This document shows positions 6,477-14,080 of a DNA stretch of 17,888 bases, piece after piece. Below the pieces are notes generated by a model. It was not told the DNA's origin, ran no database searches, and saw only the letters and a list, made by a program, of their open reading frames with translations. A program made the position numbers and the translations under genes. The stretch is from Verrucomicrobia bacterium UBA3761 (lineage in GTDB: Bacteria > Verrucomicrobiota > Kiritimatiellia > RFP12 > UBA1067): the NCBI GenBank assembly GCA_002371135.1, contig DFGB01000034.1, positions 1 through 17,888 on the forward strand, written 5' to 3'. The number at the start of each line of letters is the position of its first letter. The first letter of the stretch is position 1.

Positions 6477-7669
6477 TTCTTCATGGCGCGCTTGAAGCCC
6501 TCCGCGGAGCGCGCGATGATCGCCTCGTCGACGCTGCACGAGAGCCGCACGTAGCCCGCAAAGCCGAATCCCTTGCCGGGCACGACGAGGATGCGCTCGG
6601 CGAGAAGCGCGTCCACAAACACCGCATCGTCCGCGACAGGGCTCTTCGCGAAGAAATAGAACGCGCCCTTGGGCATCTCGAACTCGATCCCGGCCTCGGA
6701 GAGGACTTTCGCCATGAGTTTGCGGCGGCGGTCGTAGATTGCAAGGTCTACCGTCTCGTCGACGAGGGCGGCGGCGAGGCGCTGGCCAATGACCGGCGCG
6801 TTCACATAGCCGAGCGTGCGGTTCGTGAGCGTCACCGCCGCCACAAGCGACGCCTGGCCGGGCATCGCCGGGTTCGCGAGGAAGTAGCCGACGCGTTCGC
6901 CCGCGAGCGAGAGGGTCTTCGAAAAGCTCCCGAGGACGCACGCCCACTTGGAGACGGGCAGCATCGCAGGGACCGTGGCGCCGTCGTAGGCGAACGCGCG
7001 GTAGGGCTCGTCGGAGAGGATGAACATCGGCCGCAGACCCGCGGCCTCGCGGCGCGCATTCTCCGCTTCGACCGCGGCGGCGATCGCCTCCAGGTCTTCG
7101 CGCGGGTAGATGCAACCCGTGGGGTTGTTGGGCGAGTTGACGATGATCGCGCGCGTCTTGGGCGTGATCGCCGCCGCGAGCGCCGGAACATCGGGCCGGA
7201 ACGACGGCGGCAGCGACGGCACCGCCTTCAAGACGCCGCCGAAATGCCCGCAATATGCGCCGTACTCGACGAAATACGGCGCAGGAGTCAAAACTTCGTC
7301 GCCCGCCTCGATCACCGCGCGGAAAAACGCCACTATCGCGCCGGCCGCGCCGACCGTCATCACGACATCCTTCGCCGCGACAGGCGTCTCTTGCTGGCGC
7401 GAAAGGAAACCCGCCATCGTCTCCCGCACGGCCGGTATCCCGGCGTTGGGGCAATAGCCGAGCCCCAGCGGCTTCACCGCCGATTCAGAGAGACGCACGA
7501 GCTCCTCGCGCGTCTTGGACGGCGGCGGAACGTCCGGGTTGCCAAGCGAAAAATCGCATACCGCCTCTTCGCCGAATTCCTTTTTCAGCTCGAGGCCCTT
7601 TTCGAACATCTTGCGAATCCACGAGCTCGAACCCATGGACGCGGCTATCTGGTTTGTGACTAGTTGCAT
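6464..7669 (-). CDS. PLP-dependent class I/II aminotransferase
   Basis: A 401-residue fold-type I aminotransferase of the aspartate-aminotransferase superfamily. Motifs in order: DFSLGNPDVPPP (39-50), VGAAGAI (106-112), NSPNNPTG (178-185, cofactor-contacting Asn), SDEPYR (219-224, Asp220 and Tyr223) and SFSKTLSLAGERVGY (248-262, Schiff-base Lys251). Amino-acid specificity cannot be assigned. The N-terminus SSSWIRKMFEKGLELKKEFG matches a subgroup with a DFSLGNP motif, which supports ATG at 7669. A strong promoter lies so close that the leader would be only about 4-5 nt, so the mRNA is probably leaderless. The C-terminal KLKG and the stop are read from the octamer repeat. Confidence 0.9.
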   Translation of the reverse strand: MQLVTNQIAASMGSSSWIRKMFEKGLELKKEFGEEAVCDFSLGNPDVPPPSKTREELVRLSESAVKPLGLGYCPNAGIPAVRETMAGFLSRQQETPVAAKDVVMTVGAAGAIVAFFRAVIEAGDEVLTPAPYFVEYGAYCGHFGGVLKAVPSLPPSFRPDVPALAAAITPKTRAIIVNSPNNPTGCIYPREDLEAIAAAVEAENARREAAGLRPMFILSDEPYRAFAYDGATVPAMLPVSKWACVLGSFSKTLSLAGERVGYFLANPAMPGQASLVAAVTLTNRTLGYVNAPVIGQRLAAALVDETVDLAIYDRRRKLMAKVLSEAGIEFEMPKGAFYFFAKSPVADDAVFVDALLAERILVVPGKGFGFAGYVRLSCSVDEAIIARSAEGFKRAMKKLKG

Positions 7670-7679
7670 ATCACGAGAA

Positions 7680-7709
7680 ATTATACCATTTGCCGGTGCC
7701 AGGGGTCAA
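7680..7709 (-). promoter_or_regulatory. Sigma-70-type promoter for the aminotransferase
   Basis: On the minus strand a TTGACC -35 box is separated by 18 bp from a perfect TATAAT -10 box (7685-7680). The predicted transcription start (about 7673-7674) is only 4-5 nt before the ATG at 7669. Confidence 0.7.
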
Positions 7710-7745
7710 GGGGGAAGAAGAGGGAAGAGGGAAGAGAGAAGAGGC

Positions 7746-7836
7746 GGTTTTTCGATTTGCGCTCAGGCATTCCTTTTTAACACAGAGACACGGAGACACG
7801 GAGATTCACAGAGGCTTGGGCGCAAATCGGGAAACC
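7746..7836. repeat. Octamer-repeat element D with outer inverted arms
   Basis: A TTAACACAGAG block with ACACGGAG and CACAGAGG units (7778-7813) is flanked by inverted arms at 7746-7768 and 7814-7836. These arms match at about 19 of 23 positions and again include the TTTTTCGATT word. A purine-rich GGGAAGA tract lies just to the left (7711-7745). Confidence 0.8.
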
Positions 7837-7933
7837 GGCAAATTCCCCCGGGGACATTGCATATATAATGTACGCGCGCGAGACAGGCCCCGGCCAAAGC
7901 AGAACGGCGATGCCTTGGCAGTCGATTTCAAAC

Positions 7934-8086
7934 GATACCTATGACTTCGGGCGGCCATACCTATGACTTCGCCCGGCCATACCTATGACTTTGGAAAGCC
8001 ATACCTATGACTTCCACGAGTCATACCTATGACTTTGGGAAGTCACACCTATGACTTTCGAAGGCATAACTGTGACTTGGCGCCGC
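7934..8086. repeat. Seven-unit 22-bp tandem array upstream of citrate synthase
   Basis: Units start at 7934, 7956, 7978, 8000, 8022, 8044 and 8065; spacing is exactly 22 bp, then 21 bp for the last step. Each unit has a conserved core CATACCTATGACTT and an 8-bp variable part. The core contains the dyad CATA-CC-TATG. Unit 6 (CACACC) and unit 7 (CATAACTGTGACTT) are decayed. It ends about 28 bp before the -35 box of the citrate synthase promoter, so operator or upstream-activator sites are plausible. It lies between two divergent promoters. Confidence 0.85.
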
Positions 8087-8113
8087 CTCGCTGCCGCTCG
8101 CCACTTCCCTCTT

Positions 8114-8143
8114 TTGACACTCTCGCGGTGTTTATGGTATAAT
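8114..8143 (+). promoter_or_regulatory. Near-consensus sigma-70 promoter for citrate synthase
   Basis: A perfect TTGACA (8114-8119) and perfect TATAAT (8138-8143) are separated by 18 bp. The predicted start near 8150 gives a leader of about 28 nt. The bases ATGGTATAAT around the -10 box are shared with the divergent aminotransferase promoter. Confidence 0.85.
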
Positions 8144-8177
8144 ATTGTGTTCAAATGACGGTACAAGAGGTACAGGC

Positions 8178-9533
8178 ATGATAGAAAAAGAATGGCTCGC
8201 GAAGTACGCTGCGAAAATACGCGCCGCCGACAGGATCGACCCCGCGCTCTACAGGAAGTACGGCGTGAAGAGAGGGTTGCGCAACGACGACGGCTCCGGC
8301 GTGCTCGTAGGTTTGACGACCATAGGCAACGTGCACGGCTATGTGATGAGCGAAGGTGAAAAACAGGCCGTGCCAGGCGAACTATACTATCGCGGCATCA
8401 ACGTGAAGGATATAGTCCGCGCCGACCGCAGGGAACACCGTTTCGGCTACGAGGAGGTTTCGTATCTGCTATTGTTCGGCGAACTGCCTACGGCAAGGGA
8501 GCTCGTGGATTTCAAGACGAAACTCGGCTCCTACCGCAGGCTATCCGACGGGTTCAAGGAGAACGCCATCCTGCGCCACCCGCCAAGCGACCTCATGAAC
8601 GGCATCGCCCGCTCCATCCTTTTCGCCTACGCATACGACGAGACGAACGAACCGGAGGACATGACCATCGAGAAAACCCTCGAGACCTCCATCAACCTCA
8701 TGGGCGCCATGCCCACCATCGCTGCGTACACCTACCAGGCCAAGGCGCACTACCACATGGACGGCCCGCTCTTAATCCGCAACCCGGACCCGAAGCGCTC
8801 GACCGCCGAGAACCTCCTCCTGCTGCTGCGCGAGGACGGCAAGTATTCGCGCCTCGAAGCGGAGACTCTCGACCTCGCCCTCATCCTCCACGCCGAGCAC
8901 GGCGGCGGCAACAACTCCTCGTTCGTCACCCACGTCGTTTCAAGCGCCCACACGGACATCTATTCGTCGCTCGCCGCGTCCATCCTCTCGCTCAAGGGAT
9001 ACCGCCACGGCGGCGCGAACCTGCGCACGATGCGCCAGATGGACGAAATAAAGCGCGTTCTCAAGAACTGGCGCGACGAGAAGCAGGTCGTCGCCTACCT
9101 CGAAAAAATCGCCGACAAGAAGGCCGGCGACAAGACGGGGCTCATCTACGGTCTCGGCCACGCGGTGTACACGATTTCCGACCCGCGCGCCCAGATGCTC
9201 AAGGCCAAGGCGAGGGAGCTGGCAAAGGCGAAAGACAGGCTAGACGAAATGAGGCTCTTCGAACTCATCGAAGAGAAAGGCCCGGACATCATCAAGGCCC
9301 GCCACCCGCGCGCCGAGGACGTCTGCGCGAACGTCGACCTCTATTCCGGCTTCGTCTACGACATGCTCGGCATCCCGCGCGACCTCTACACGCCTCTCTT
9401 CGCCGTCGCGCGCTGCGTCTCGTGGTGTGCGCACCGCATGGAAGAACTCATCAACGCCGGCCCCATCATCCGCCCGGCCTACAAACCGCTCTTCCGCCCC
9501 CGCCCCTACGTCTCTTTAAAGGAAAGAAGATAG
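8178..9533 (+). CDS. gltA: Citrate synthase
   Basis: A 451-residue citrate (Si)-synthase-family enzyme that condenses oxaloacetate and acetyl-CoA to citrate. The catalytic triad is visible: His277 in YRHGGANL, His328 in GLGHAVYTISDPRA and Asp387 in VDLYSGFVYDMLG. The substrate-binding HAEHGGGNNSS (238-248) is also present. A 2-methylcitrate synthase activity cannot be excluded from sequence. ATG at 8178 is preferred over the TTG at 8145 because it has an AGAGG ribosome binding site 7 bp upstream and the TTG overlaps the promoter start point. It has the best-formed promoter in the window and an array of 22-bp repeats upstream, suggesting regulated, strong expression. Its TAG stop is the first triplet of a GGAAGTA-type repeat. 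Confidence 0.92.
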   Translation: MIEKEWLAKYAAKIRAADRIDPALYRKYGVKRGLRNDDGSGVLVGLTTIGNVHGYVMSEGEKQAVPGELYYRGINVKDIVRADRREHRFGYEEVSYLLLFGELPTARELVDFKTKLGSYRRLSDGFKENAILRHPPSDLMNGIARSILFAYAYDETNEPEDMTIEKTLETSINLMGAMPTIAAYTYQAKAHYHMDGPLLIRNPDPKRSTAENLLLLLREDGKYSRLEAETLDLALILHAEHGGGNNSSFVTHVVSSAHTDIYSSLAASILSLKGYRHGGANLRTMRQMDEIKRVLKNWRDEKQVVAYLEKIADKKAGDKTGLIYGLGHAVYTISDPRAQMLKAKARELAKAKDRLDEMRLFELIEEKGPDIIKARHPRAEDVCANVDLYSGFVYDMLGIPRDLYTPLFAVARCVSWCAHRMEELINAGPIIRPAYKPLFRPRPYVSLKERR

Positions 9534-9691
9534 GAAGTTAGGAGGTAGAAAGTAGGAGATTTTACGCGGCCGAAGCCGCGCACCCCTGCTAGGGCATCCG
9601 CTTCGCAGACATCCTTCGACCGGGGGGCATTCCTTGCCGCTATGACATCTCCTGCTTCCTACTTGAATTTTCTACTTTCTACTTCCTACTT
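9531..9691. repeat. Facing GGAAGTA heptamer arrays around a GC hairpin
   Basis: The left array (9531-9558) starts at the citrate synthase stop codon. The right array (about 9650-9691) is in the reverse orientation (CTACTTC units) and ends just before the primase start. The roughly 90-bp interior has a GCGGC-CGAA-GCCGC hairpin (9567-9580) and a GCTAGGGC word (9588-9595) also found near 1737-1744. No gene is visible in the gap. Confidence 0.75.
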
Positions 9692-9701
9692 TATAAATGC
9701 C

Positions 9702-11666
9702 ATGGTTCCCGATTCCACCATAGAAGAAATCCGCTCGCGGGTCGATCTCGGCGAGCTGGTTTCGTCGTACGGCGTGAACGTGCGGCACGCGGGGTCGGGG
9801 TTGATGGCGTGCTGTCCGTTCCACAACGAAAAGACGCCCAGCTTCAACATCAACACGAACCGCGGCTTCTACCACTGCTTCGGCTGCGGGGAATCCGGCG
9901 ACGCATTCACGTTCGTGATGAAGATGGAAGGCGCGACGTTCATGGAGGCGGTGAAGAAACTCGCCGAGCGCGTCGGGGTCAAGATCGAAGAGGCTAAAGA
10001 AGACCCGGCGGCGGGGCGGCGCAAACGGCTGTTCGCGCTGATGGCGCAGCTCGCGCAGTTCTACCATCGCTGCCTCGACGAGATGCGCGAGGCGCAGCTC
10101 GCGCGCGAATATCTCGCGAAGCGCGACCTCGGCAAGGAGGCGCAGGAGGCGTTCCTCATCGGCTACGCGCCGGCTGGCGCGAAAGTGATGTTCGAGTGGG
10201 CCAGGCGCAACGGCTACGCACCGGAGGAGATGGAGGCGGCGGGAGTCCTGAAGCTCCCCGACCCCGACCGCCCCGGCGACGAAGGCTACCACCGCTTCGG
10301 CGGCCGCCTGATGTTCACGATACGAGACAAGAACGGCAGGGTGGTGGCGTTCTCCGGCCGGCAGCTCGTCGAGAACAAGCGCTCCGGCAAATACGTCAAC
10401 TCGCCCGTCACTGAAATCTTCAAAAAATCCGAAATCCTGTTCGGCTTCGACCGCGCCGCCGGGAACATCGCCCGCTCGCCGCACCGCGAGGTGATCGTCT
10501 GCGAAGGCCAGATCGACTGCATCCGCCTGCACATCAGCGGCTTCCCCGTCGCCGTCGCGAGCCAAGGCACGGCGTTCACGGAAGAACACGTCAAAATGCT
10601 CTCGCGCGTCGCGGATTCGGCGCTGCTCGTATTCGACGACGATGCCGCCGGCCACAAGGCGTCCATCGCCTCCGCCGGCATGCTCCTCGCCGCCGGCATG
10701 CCAGTGCGCGTCGTCCGCCTCCCGGACGGCGACGACCCGGATTCCTTCCTGCGCTCGAAGGGCGCGGACGCATTCAAGAAGCTGCTCGAAAACGCGGAGT
10801 CGATAATCCCCTTCCAGTGCCGCGTGGAACGCGCCAAGGAGACGAACCCGAATTCCATCGACGCGCTCGCGCGCATCACGTCCGCCGTGCTCAAGACGAT
10901 TTCGCGCTGCCCCAACGCCGTCCTCAAGGCGGGCATGATCGGGGAAGCGTCGAAGATCCTAGGCGTCCCTGCGCTCGCGCTGAACGAAGAACTCGGCAAA
11001 GTGCACGTCGAGGCCAAGAGGCCGCGGCCCGCCGCGCCGCGGCAACAGCCTGTCGAGCCCCCGCCGGAACTCGACCCCGACGACGAAGAAGCGCGCTACG
11101 CAGAACTCGAACGCCAGCTCGCAGACGAAGAGAACGGCGGCGCGCGAATCGCCGGGCGCGACGCCGCGAAAGTCCTCCCCCCGCCGACGCTGGAAATGGA
11201 GTTCCTCGAATTCCTTCTCGCAAACGAAAACGACGCCGCCCTCGCCGCGTTCGTCGCCGATTTCGCGCCAGACGCCGTCCTCTCCCACGACTTCGCCAAA
11301 AAGTTCGTCCACGCCTGGCGCAACGGCCCTGAAAGCGGCGAGGATACGCTCGACAACATCGCCGCCTCTCTCGACGGCGAAGAAATGAAGTGGTTCGGCG
11401 AGATCGTCTCTTCCGGCGGCAAATCGCTTTCGAGCGACCTTTCCACGGCCGACCTCGCCAAGGAATACGCACGTCGGCTCTGGTGCACGTGGTGCCTGCG
11501 AAAACGCGGCTCGCTCGATGCGAGCGACGACGACGACGAAGCCGTCATCGAACGCATGCGCCTCTCTTCCGCCATCAACCGCCTCAAGACCGCCCGCTGG
11601 CCCGAGGCCGAACGGATAATCGCAGATTTCAAATCAAACCTACAACCCAATACGCAAGGAGCATAG
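9702..11666 (+). CDS. dnaG: DNA primase
   Basis: A 654-residue primase that makes RNA primers at the replication fork. The CHC2 zinc-binding domain is at the N-terminus: Cys38, His41, Cys59 and Cys62 in CCPFHNEKTPSF...FYHCFGCGESGD. The catalytic core has RFGGRLMFTIRDKNGRVVAF (198-217) and KYVNSPVTEIF (230-240). The Toprim domain has Glu268 in CEGQID and the DDD at 312-314 in VFDDDAAGH. The usual EGYMD reads EGQID here. The C-terminal part (from about residue 430) is charged and poorly conserved, as expected for the helicase-interacting domain. ATG 9702 is chosen because the earlier in-frame start at 9642 would translate the repeat array. No ribosome binding site is visible. moxR follows after 8 bp. 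Confidence 0.93.
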   Translation: MVPDSTIEEIRSRVDLGELVSSYGVNVRHAGSGLMACCPFHNEKTPSFNINTNRGFYHCFGCGESGDAFTFVMKMEGATFMEAVKKLAERVGVKIEEAKEDPAAGRRKRLFALMAQLAQFYHRCLDEMREAQLAREYLAKRDLGKEAQEAFLIGYAPAGAKVMFEWARRNGYAPEEMEAAGVLKLPDPDRPGDEGYHRFGGRLMFTIRDKNGRVVAFSGRQLVENKRSGKYVNSPVTEIFKKSEILFGFDRAAGNIARSPHREVIVCEGQIDCIRLHISGFPVAVASQGTAFTEEHVKMLSRVADSALLVFDDDAAGHKASIASAGMLLAAGMPVRVVRLPDGDDPDSFLRSKGADAFKKLLENAESIIPFQCRVERAKETNPNSIDALARITSAVLKTISRCPNAVLKAGMIGEASKILGVPALALNEELGKVHVEAKRPRPAAPRQQPVEPPPELDPDDEEARYAELERQLADEENGGARIAGRDAAKVLPPPTLEMEFLEFLLANENDAALAAFVADFAPDAVLSHDFAKKFVHAWRNGPESGEDTLDNIAASLDGEEMKWFGEIVSSGGKSLSSDLSTADLAKEYARRLWCTWCLRKRGSLDASDDDDEAVIERMRLSSAINRLKTARWPEAERIIADFKSNLQPNTQGA

Positions 11667-11674
11667 CAATAAGC

Positions 11675-12637
11675 ATGAATCTCAAAGAAGCAACTGCGCG
11701 CCTCTCGTCCCACAAGGAACTCGTCCAGCACATCCGCGACGAAGTCGGCCGCGTCATCGTGGGCCAGGAAAAACTCGTCGACCGCCTCGTCCTCGCCCTC
11801 GTCACCGACGGACACATTCTCCTCGAAGGCGTCCCCGGCCTCGGCAAGACGCTGAGCTGCAACACGCTCGCAAAGGTCCTCGGCCTCGACTTCAAGCGCA
11901 TATCGTTCACGCCGGACCTCCTCCCGGCCGACGTCGTCGGCACTCTCGTATATTCGCCCAAGACGGGCGAGTTCTCGCCAAAGAAAGGCCCCGTCTTCAC
12001 GAACCTCCTGCTCGCCGACGAAATCAACCGCGCCCCGGCCAAGGTCCAGTCCGCCCTGCTCGAATCGATGCAGGAGCGCCAGGTCACGATCGGCGAAGAG
12101 ACGTATCGCCTGCCGGACCCGTTCCTCGTCCTCGCCACGCAAAACCCGCTCGAACAGGAGGGCACCTACCCGCTCCCTGAAGCGCAGGTCGACCGCTTCA
12201 TGTTCAAGTGCCTCGTCGAGACGCCTTCCAAGGCCGACGAGCGCCGCATCATGCAGCGCTTCGCCGAGAATGCGGAAAGGCCCGCGCCCTCGACGATTTG
12301 CACGATGGAAGACATCGCCGGGCTGCGAAACGCCCTCAAGGAAGTCTACTGCGACGAAAAGGTGGGCGACTACATCCTCGACATCGTCTTCAAGACGCGC
12401 GAGAAGAACGAATACGTCCAGAACGGCGCCTCGCCCCGCGCGACGCTTGCCTTGAACCTCGCCGCCCGCGGCAACGCACTCATGAAAGGCCGCGCATATG
12501 CGACGCCCCAGGATGTCAAGGAAGTCGTCCACGACGTCCTCCGCCACCGCATCATCCTCACCTACGAGGCCGAAGCCGAGAACATCACCTCCGACACCGT
12601 CATCGACCGCATCCTCGACACCGTCCCCGTCCCATAA
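11675..12637 (+). CDS. MoxR-family AAA+ ATPase
   Basis: A 320-residue AAA+ ATPase of the MoxR group, thought to act as a chaperone-like remodelling enzyme for partner vWA-domain proteins. Walker A is GVPGLGKT (52-59), Walker B LLLADE (111-116), sensor 1 ATQN (154-157). The family-typical PLPEAQVDRF follows at 167-175. The length is standard. The ORF is open upstream to 11390, but the ATG at 11675 matches the family start and follows the primase stop by 8 bp; AAGGAG at 11656-11661 is a distant possible ribosome binding site. The expected partner, a DUF58 protein, is present but about 1.84 kb downstream, after an AT-richer island, whereas the two are usually adjacent. Confidence 0.92.
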   Translation: MNLKEATARLSSHKELVQHIRDEVGRVIVGQEKLVDRLVLALVTDGHILLEGVPGLGKTLSCNTLAKVLGLDFKRISFTPDLLPADVVGTLVYSPKTGEFSPKKGPVFTNLLLADEINRAPAKVQSALLESMQERQVTIGEETYRLPDPFLVLATQNPLEQEGTYPLPEAQVDRFMFKCLVETPSKADERRIMQRFAENAERPAPSTICTMEDIAGLRNALKEVYCDEKVGDYILDIVFKTREKNEYVQNGASPRATLALNLAARGNALMKGRAYATPQDVKEVVHDVLRHRIILTYEAEAENITSDTVIDRILDTVPVP

Positions 12638-12883
12638 CATGAAATTCGCCCCGATTCTTGCTTGAGCAAAATCCACATTGGCTTGCGCTTCCATGCTTGA
12701 CCTCTTTATATACACGCCGCTAAGCACCTGCCAAAGCCAGCTTGAATTAGATTTTGTACGGGTGCAGGCAGTCGAGTTTCAAGTCTCAGCCGGGCAGGAT
12801 TCCCGCATATTGACGAAGTCGAACAATGATTTTGCCGGTATTCGGGCGTTATTATAATGAATCACCACCATGCAATAGGATTT

Positions 12884-13044
12884 TCGCGCAGAGCCGCAGA
12901 GGCGCAGAGATTATTGATTTATTGATGTCTTATCATATTTTCGCGCGACTATATCTCGATTTATGCAAAAGCACGTATTGATTCAGCGAATCGTAAAAAC
13001 CGCAAAAACCAGAAAATCTCTGCGTCTCTGCGGCTCTGCGCGAG
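12884..13044. repeat. Octamer-repeat inverted pair, element E
   Basis: The left arm (12884-12912) and right arm (13016-13044) are reverse complements over 29 bp with one mismatch. They are built of CGCAGAG-type octamers, a GC-shifted version of the ACACAGAG family. The spacer is 103 bp and AT-rich. Confidence 0.85.
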
Positions 13045-13091
13045 AATTCGGTTGTGCGGTGGCGATAATACTTTGAGGCGCTTCCAGAAAA

Positions 13092-13121
13092 TTGGCTGTA
13101 AAGACCTGACAACAATATATG
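13092..13121 (+). promoter_or_regulatory. Weak candidate promoter for the HNH gene
   Basis: TTGGCT (13092-13097) and TATATG (13116-13121) with an 18-bp spacer give about four of six matches in each box. This is weak evidence. It is listed because the island genes need their own promoter if they were inserted. Confidence 0.25.
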
Positions 13122-13173
13122 GTCAATATCGAATTGTCCGCCGCATATTCCGCTTGCTCTTCCCATTCATCCA

Positions 13174-14067
13174 ATGCAATATCAAACCATGGATCTGACA
13201 ATAAAAGACGACTTTGCCCGATTCTTGATTGATGAATCCGGGTGTTCAGGACGGGGGACGGTTTCAACCTGCGTCCGCGCACTAGATGTCCTTTCCAAGG
13301 CTCTGAATATCGTGCCGTGGGATACCGGGTTCCAAACAAATGTGTGGCAAATAAATTCTATCGAAAAATTGCACGCCCTGTACGAATATGTGAAAAATCA
13401 GCAATACGAATACGCCAAACATGGCACTGGCTTGTTTTCGTATCTGAAAAACGGAGGACAATCGTATTATAAAAACAGATGGTGCTCGGCAGCGGTAAAA
13501 CAACTGGCGGCTTACCGTCAAACGAGAATCTACGAAAGCAAGTTGCAGGAGGCTTTCTGCAATACCGACCAAGGCAGATATGTTTCGGAAACTGCGCAAA
13601 AAATCAAATTTAAAGACCCATCGTGTTTTATCATGGAAAATATAAATCCTTCGTCCAGAGAAGGGAAAGAACAATTCACAAATGCAAAACGACGAATCAA
13701 TCAATCGATATTCAGGCGCTGGATTCTAGGAATATACGGAAATGAATGCTGCATAACCGGATTGAATATTCCTCAAACTCTTCGCGCCAGCCATATAACG
13801 CCTTGGGCGCAAGACAAAGCAAACAGAATGAATCCCAGCAATGGACTTTGCCTCTCTGCAACATACGACGCTGCTTTCGACCAGCATTTAATTTCACTTG
13901 ACGAAGACTACAGGGTGATCCTATCATCTTGCATCCTTGATTTTTGCACCCGTGAAATATGCGCTTCCTATTTCAAAAAATATGAAGGTGCAAAGATAAA
14001 ATTGCCTGTCAAGTTTCTTCCTGACCGGCATTTGCTTGAAAAGCATCGCGCCCGTTTGGCAAAATGA
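13174..14067 (+). CDS. HNH endonuclease-domain protein
   Basis: A 297-residue protein. The C-terminal third carries an HNH_2-type nuclease domain: ILGIYGNECCITGLNIPQ, then the core ASHITPWAQDKANRMNPSNG, then LCLSATYDAAFDQHLISLD. The His-Ile-x-Pro-Trp, Asn and distal His positions fit the ββα-metal motif; a tail with LLEKHRARL is also typical. The N-terminal 190 residues show no recognised domain and may recognise DNA or a partner. Such proteins occur as solitary restriction-like or phage-defence nucleases; no methyltransferase is nearby. The start could be ATG 13174 or ATG 13189, neither with a ribosome binding site. Codon and base use is clearly more AT-rich than the neighbours, pointing to horizontal acquisition. 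Confidence 0.8.
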   Translation: MQYQTMDLTIKDDFARFLIDESGCSGRGTVSTCVRALDVLSKALNIVPWDTGFQTNVWQINSIEKLHALYEYVKNQQYEYAKHGTGLFSYLKNGGQSYYKNRWCSAAVKQLAAYRQTRIYESKLQEAFCNTDQGRYVSETAQKIKFKDPSCFIMENINPSSREGKEQFTNAKRRINQSIFRRWILGIYGNECCITGLNIPQTLRASHITPWAQDKANRMNPSNGLCLSATYDAAFDQHLISLDEDYRVILSSCILDFCTREICASYFKKYEGAKIKLPVKFLPDRHLLEKHRARLAK

Positions 14068-14080
14068 AAGGAGAATTAGT

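Larger units (their letters stand above)
12638..13173. other. Gene-free left part of the moxR-DUF58 island
   Basis: No convincing gene was found in these 536 bp. An ATG just after the moxR stop (12639) opens only eight codons. The segment has lower GC than its flanks, an octamer-repeat inverted pair (12884-13044) and a fragment resembling part of the 1705-1724 repeat (CCACATTGG near 12672). Weak minus-strand open frames continue from the HNH gene but look like shadows. Confidence 0.5.

Noticed and set aside
7841..7869. TATAAT at 7864-7869 as a promoter
   Set aside because: No -35 box at the right distance and no gene starts downstream before the 22-bp array.
7934..8086. CRISPR array
   Set aside because: Units are only 22 bp with 8-bp variable parts, far too short for spacers, and no cas genes are present.
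12639..12665. Short open frame starting right after the moxR stop
   Set aside because: Only eight codons; it could be the leftover start of a displaced gene but nothing supports that.
11096..12727. 543-codon minus-strand open frame opposite dnaG and moxR
   Set aside because: It mirrors two clearly real plus-strand genes in GC-rich DNA and its residues are low-complexity with no recognisable domain.
12983..13339. Minus-strand frame spanning the island spacer and the 5' part of the HNH gene
   Set aside because: It overlaps the HNH gene and includes the octamer repeat; the segment between looks protein-like for a short stretch but is too weak to call a gene or pseudogene.
13174..14067. Restriction-modification system
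   Set aside because: Only the nuclease is present; no methyltransferase or specificity gene is found in the window.
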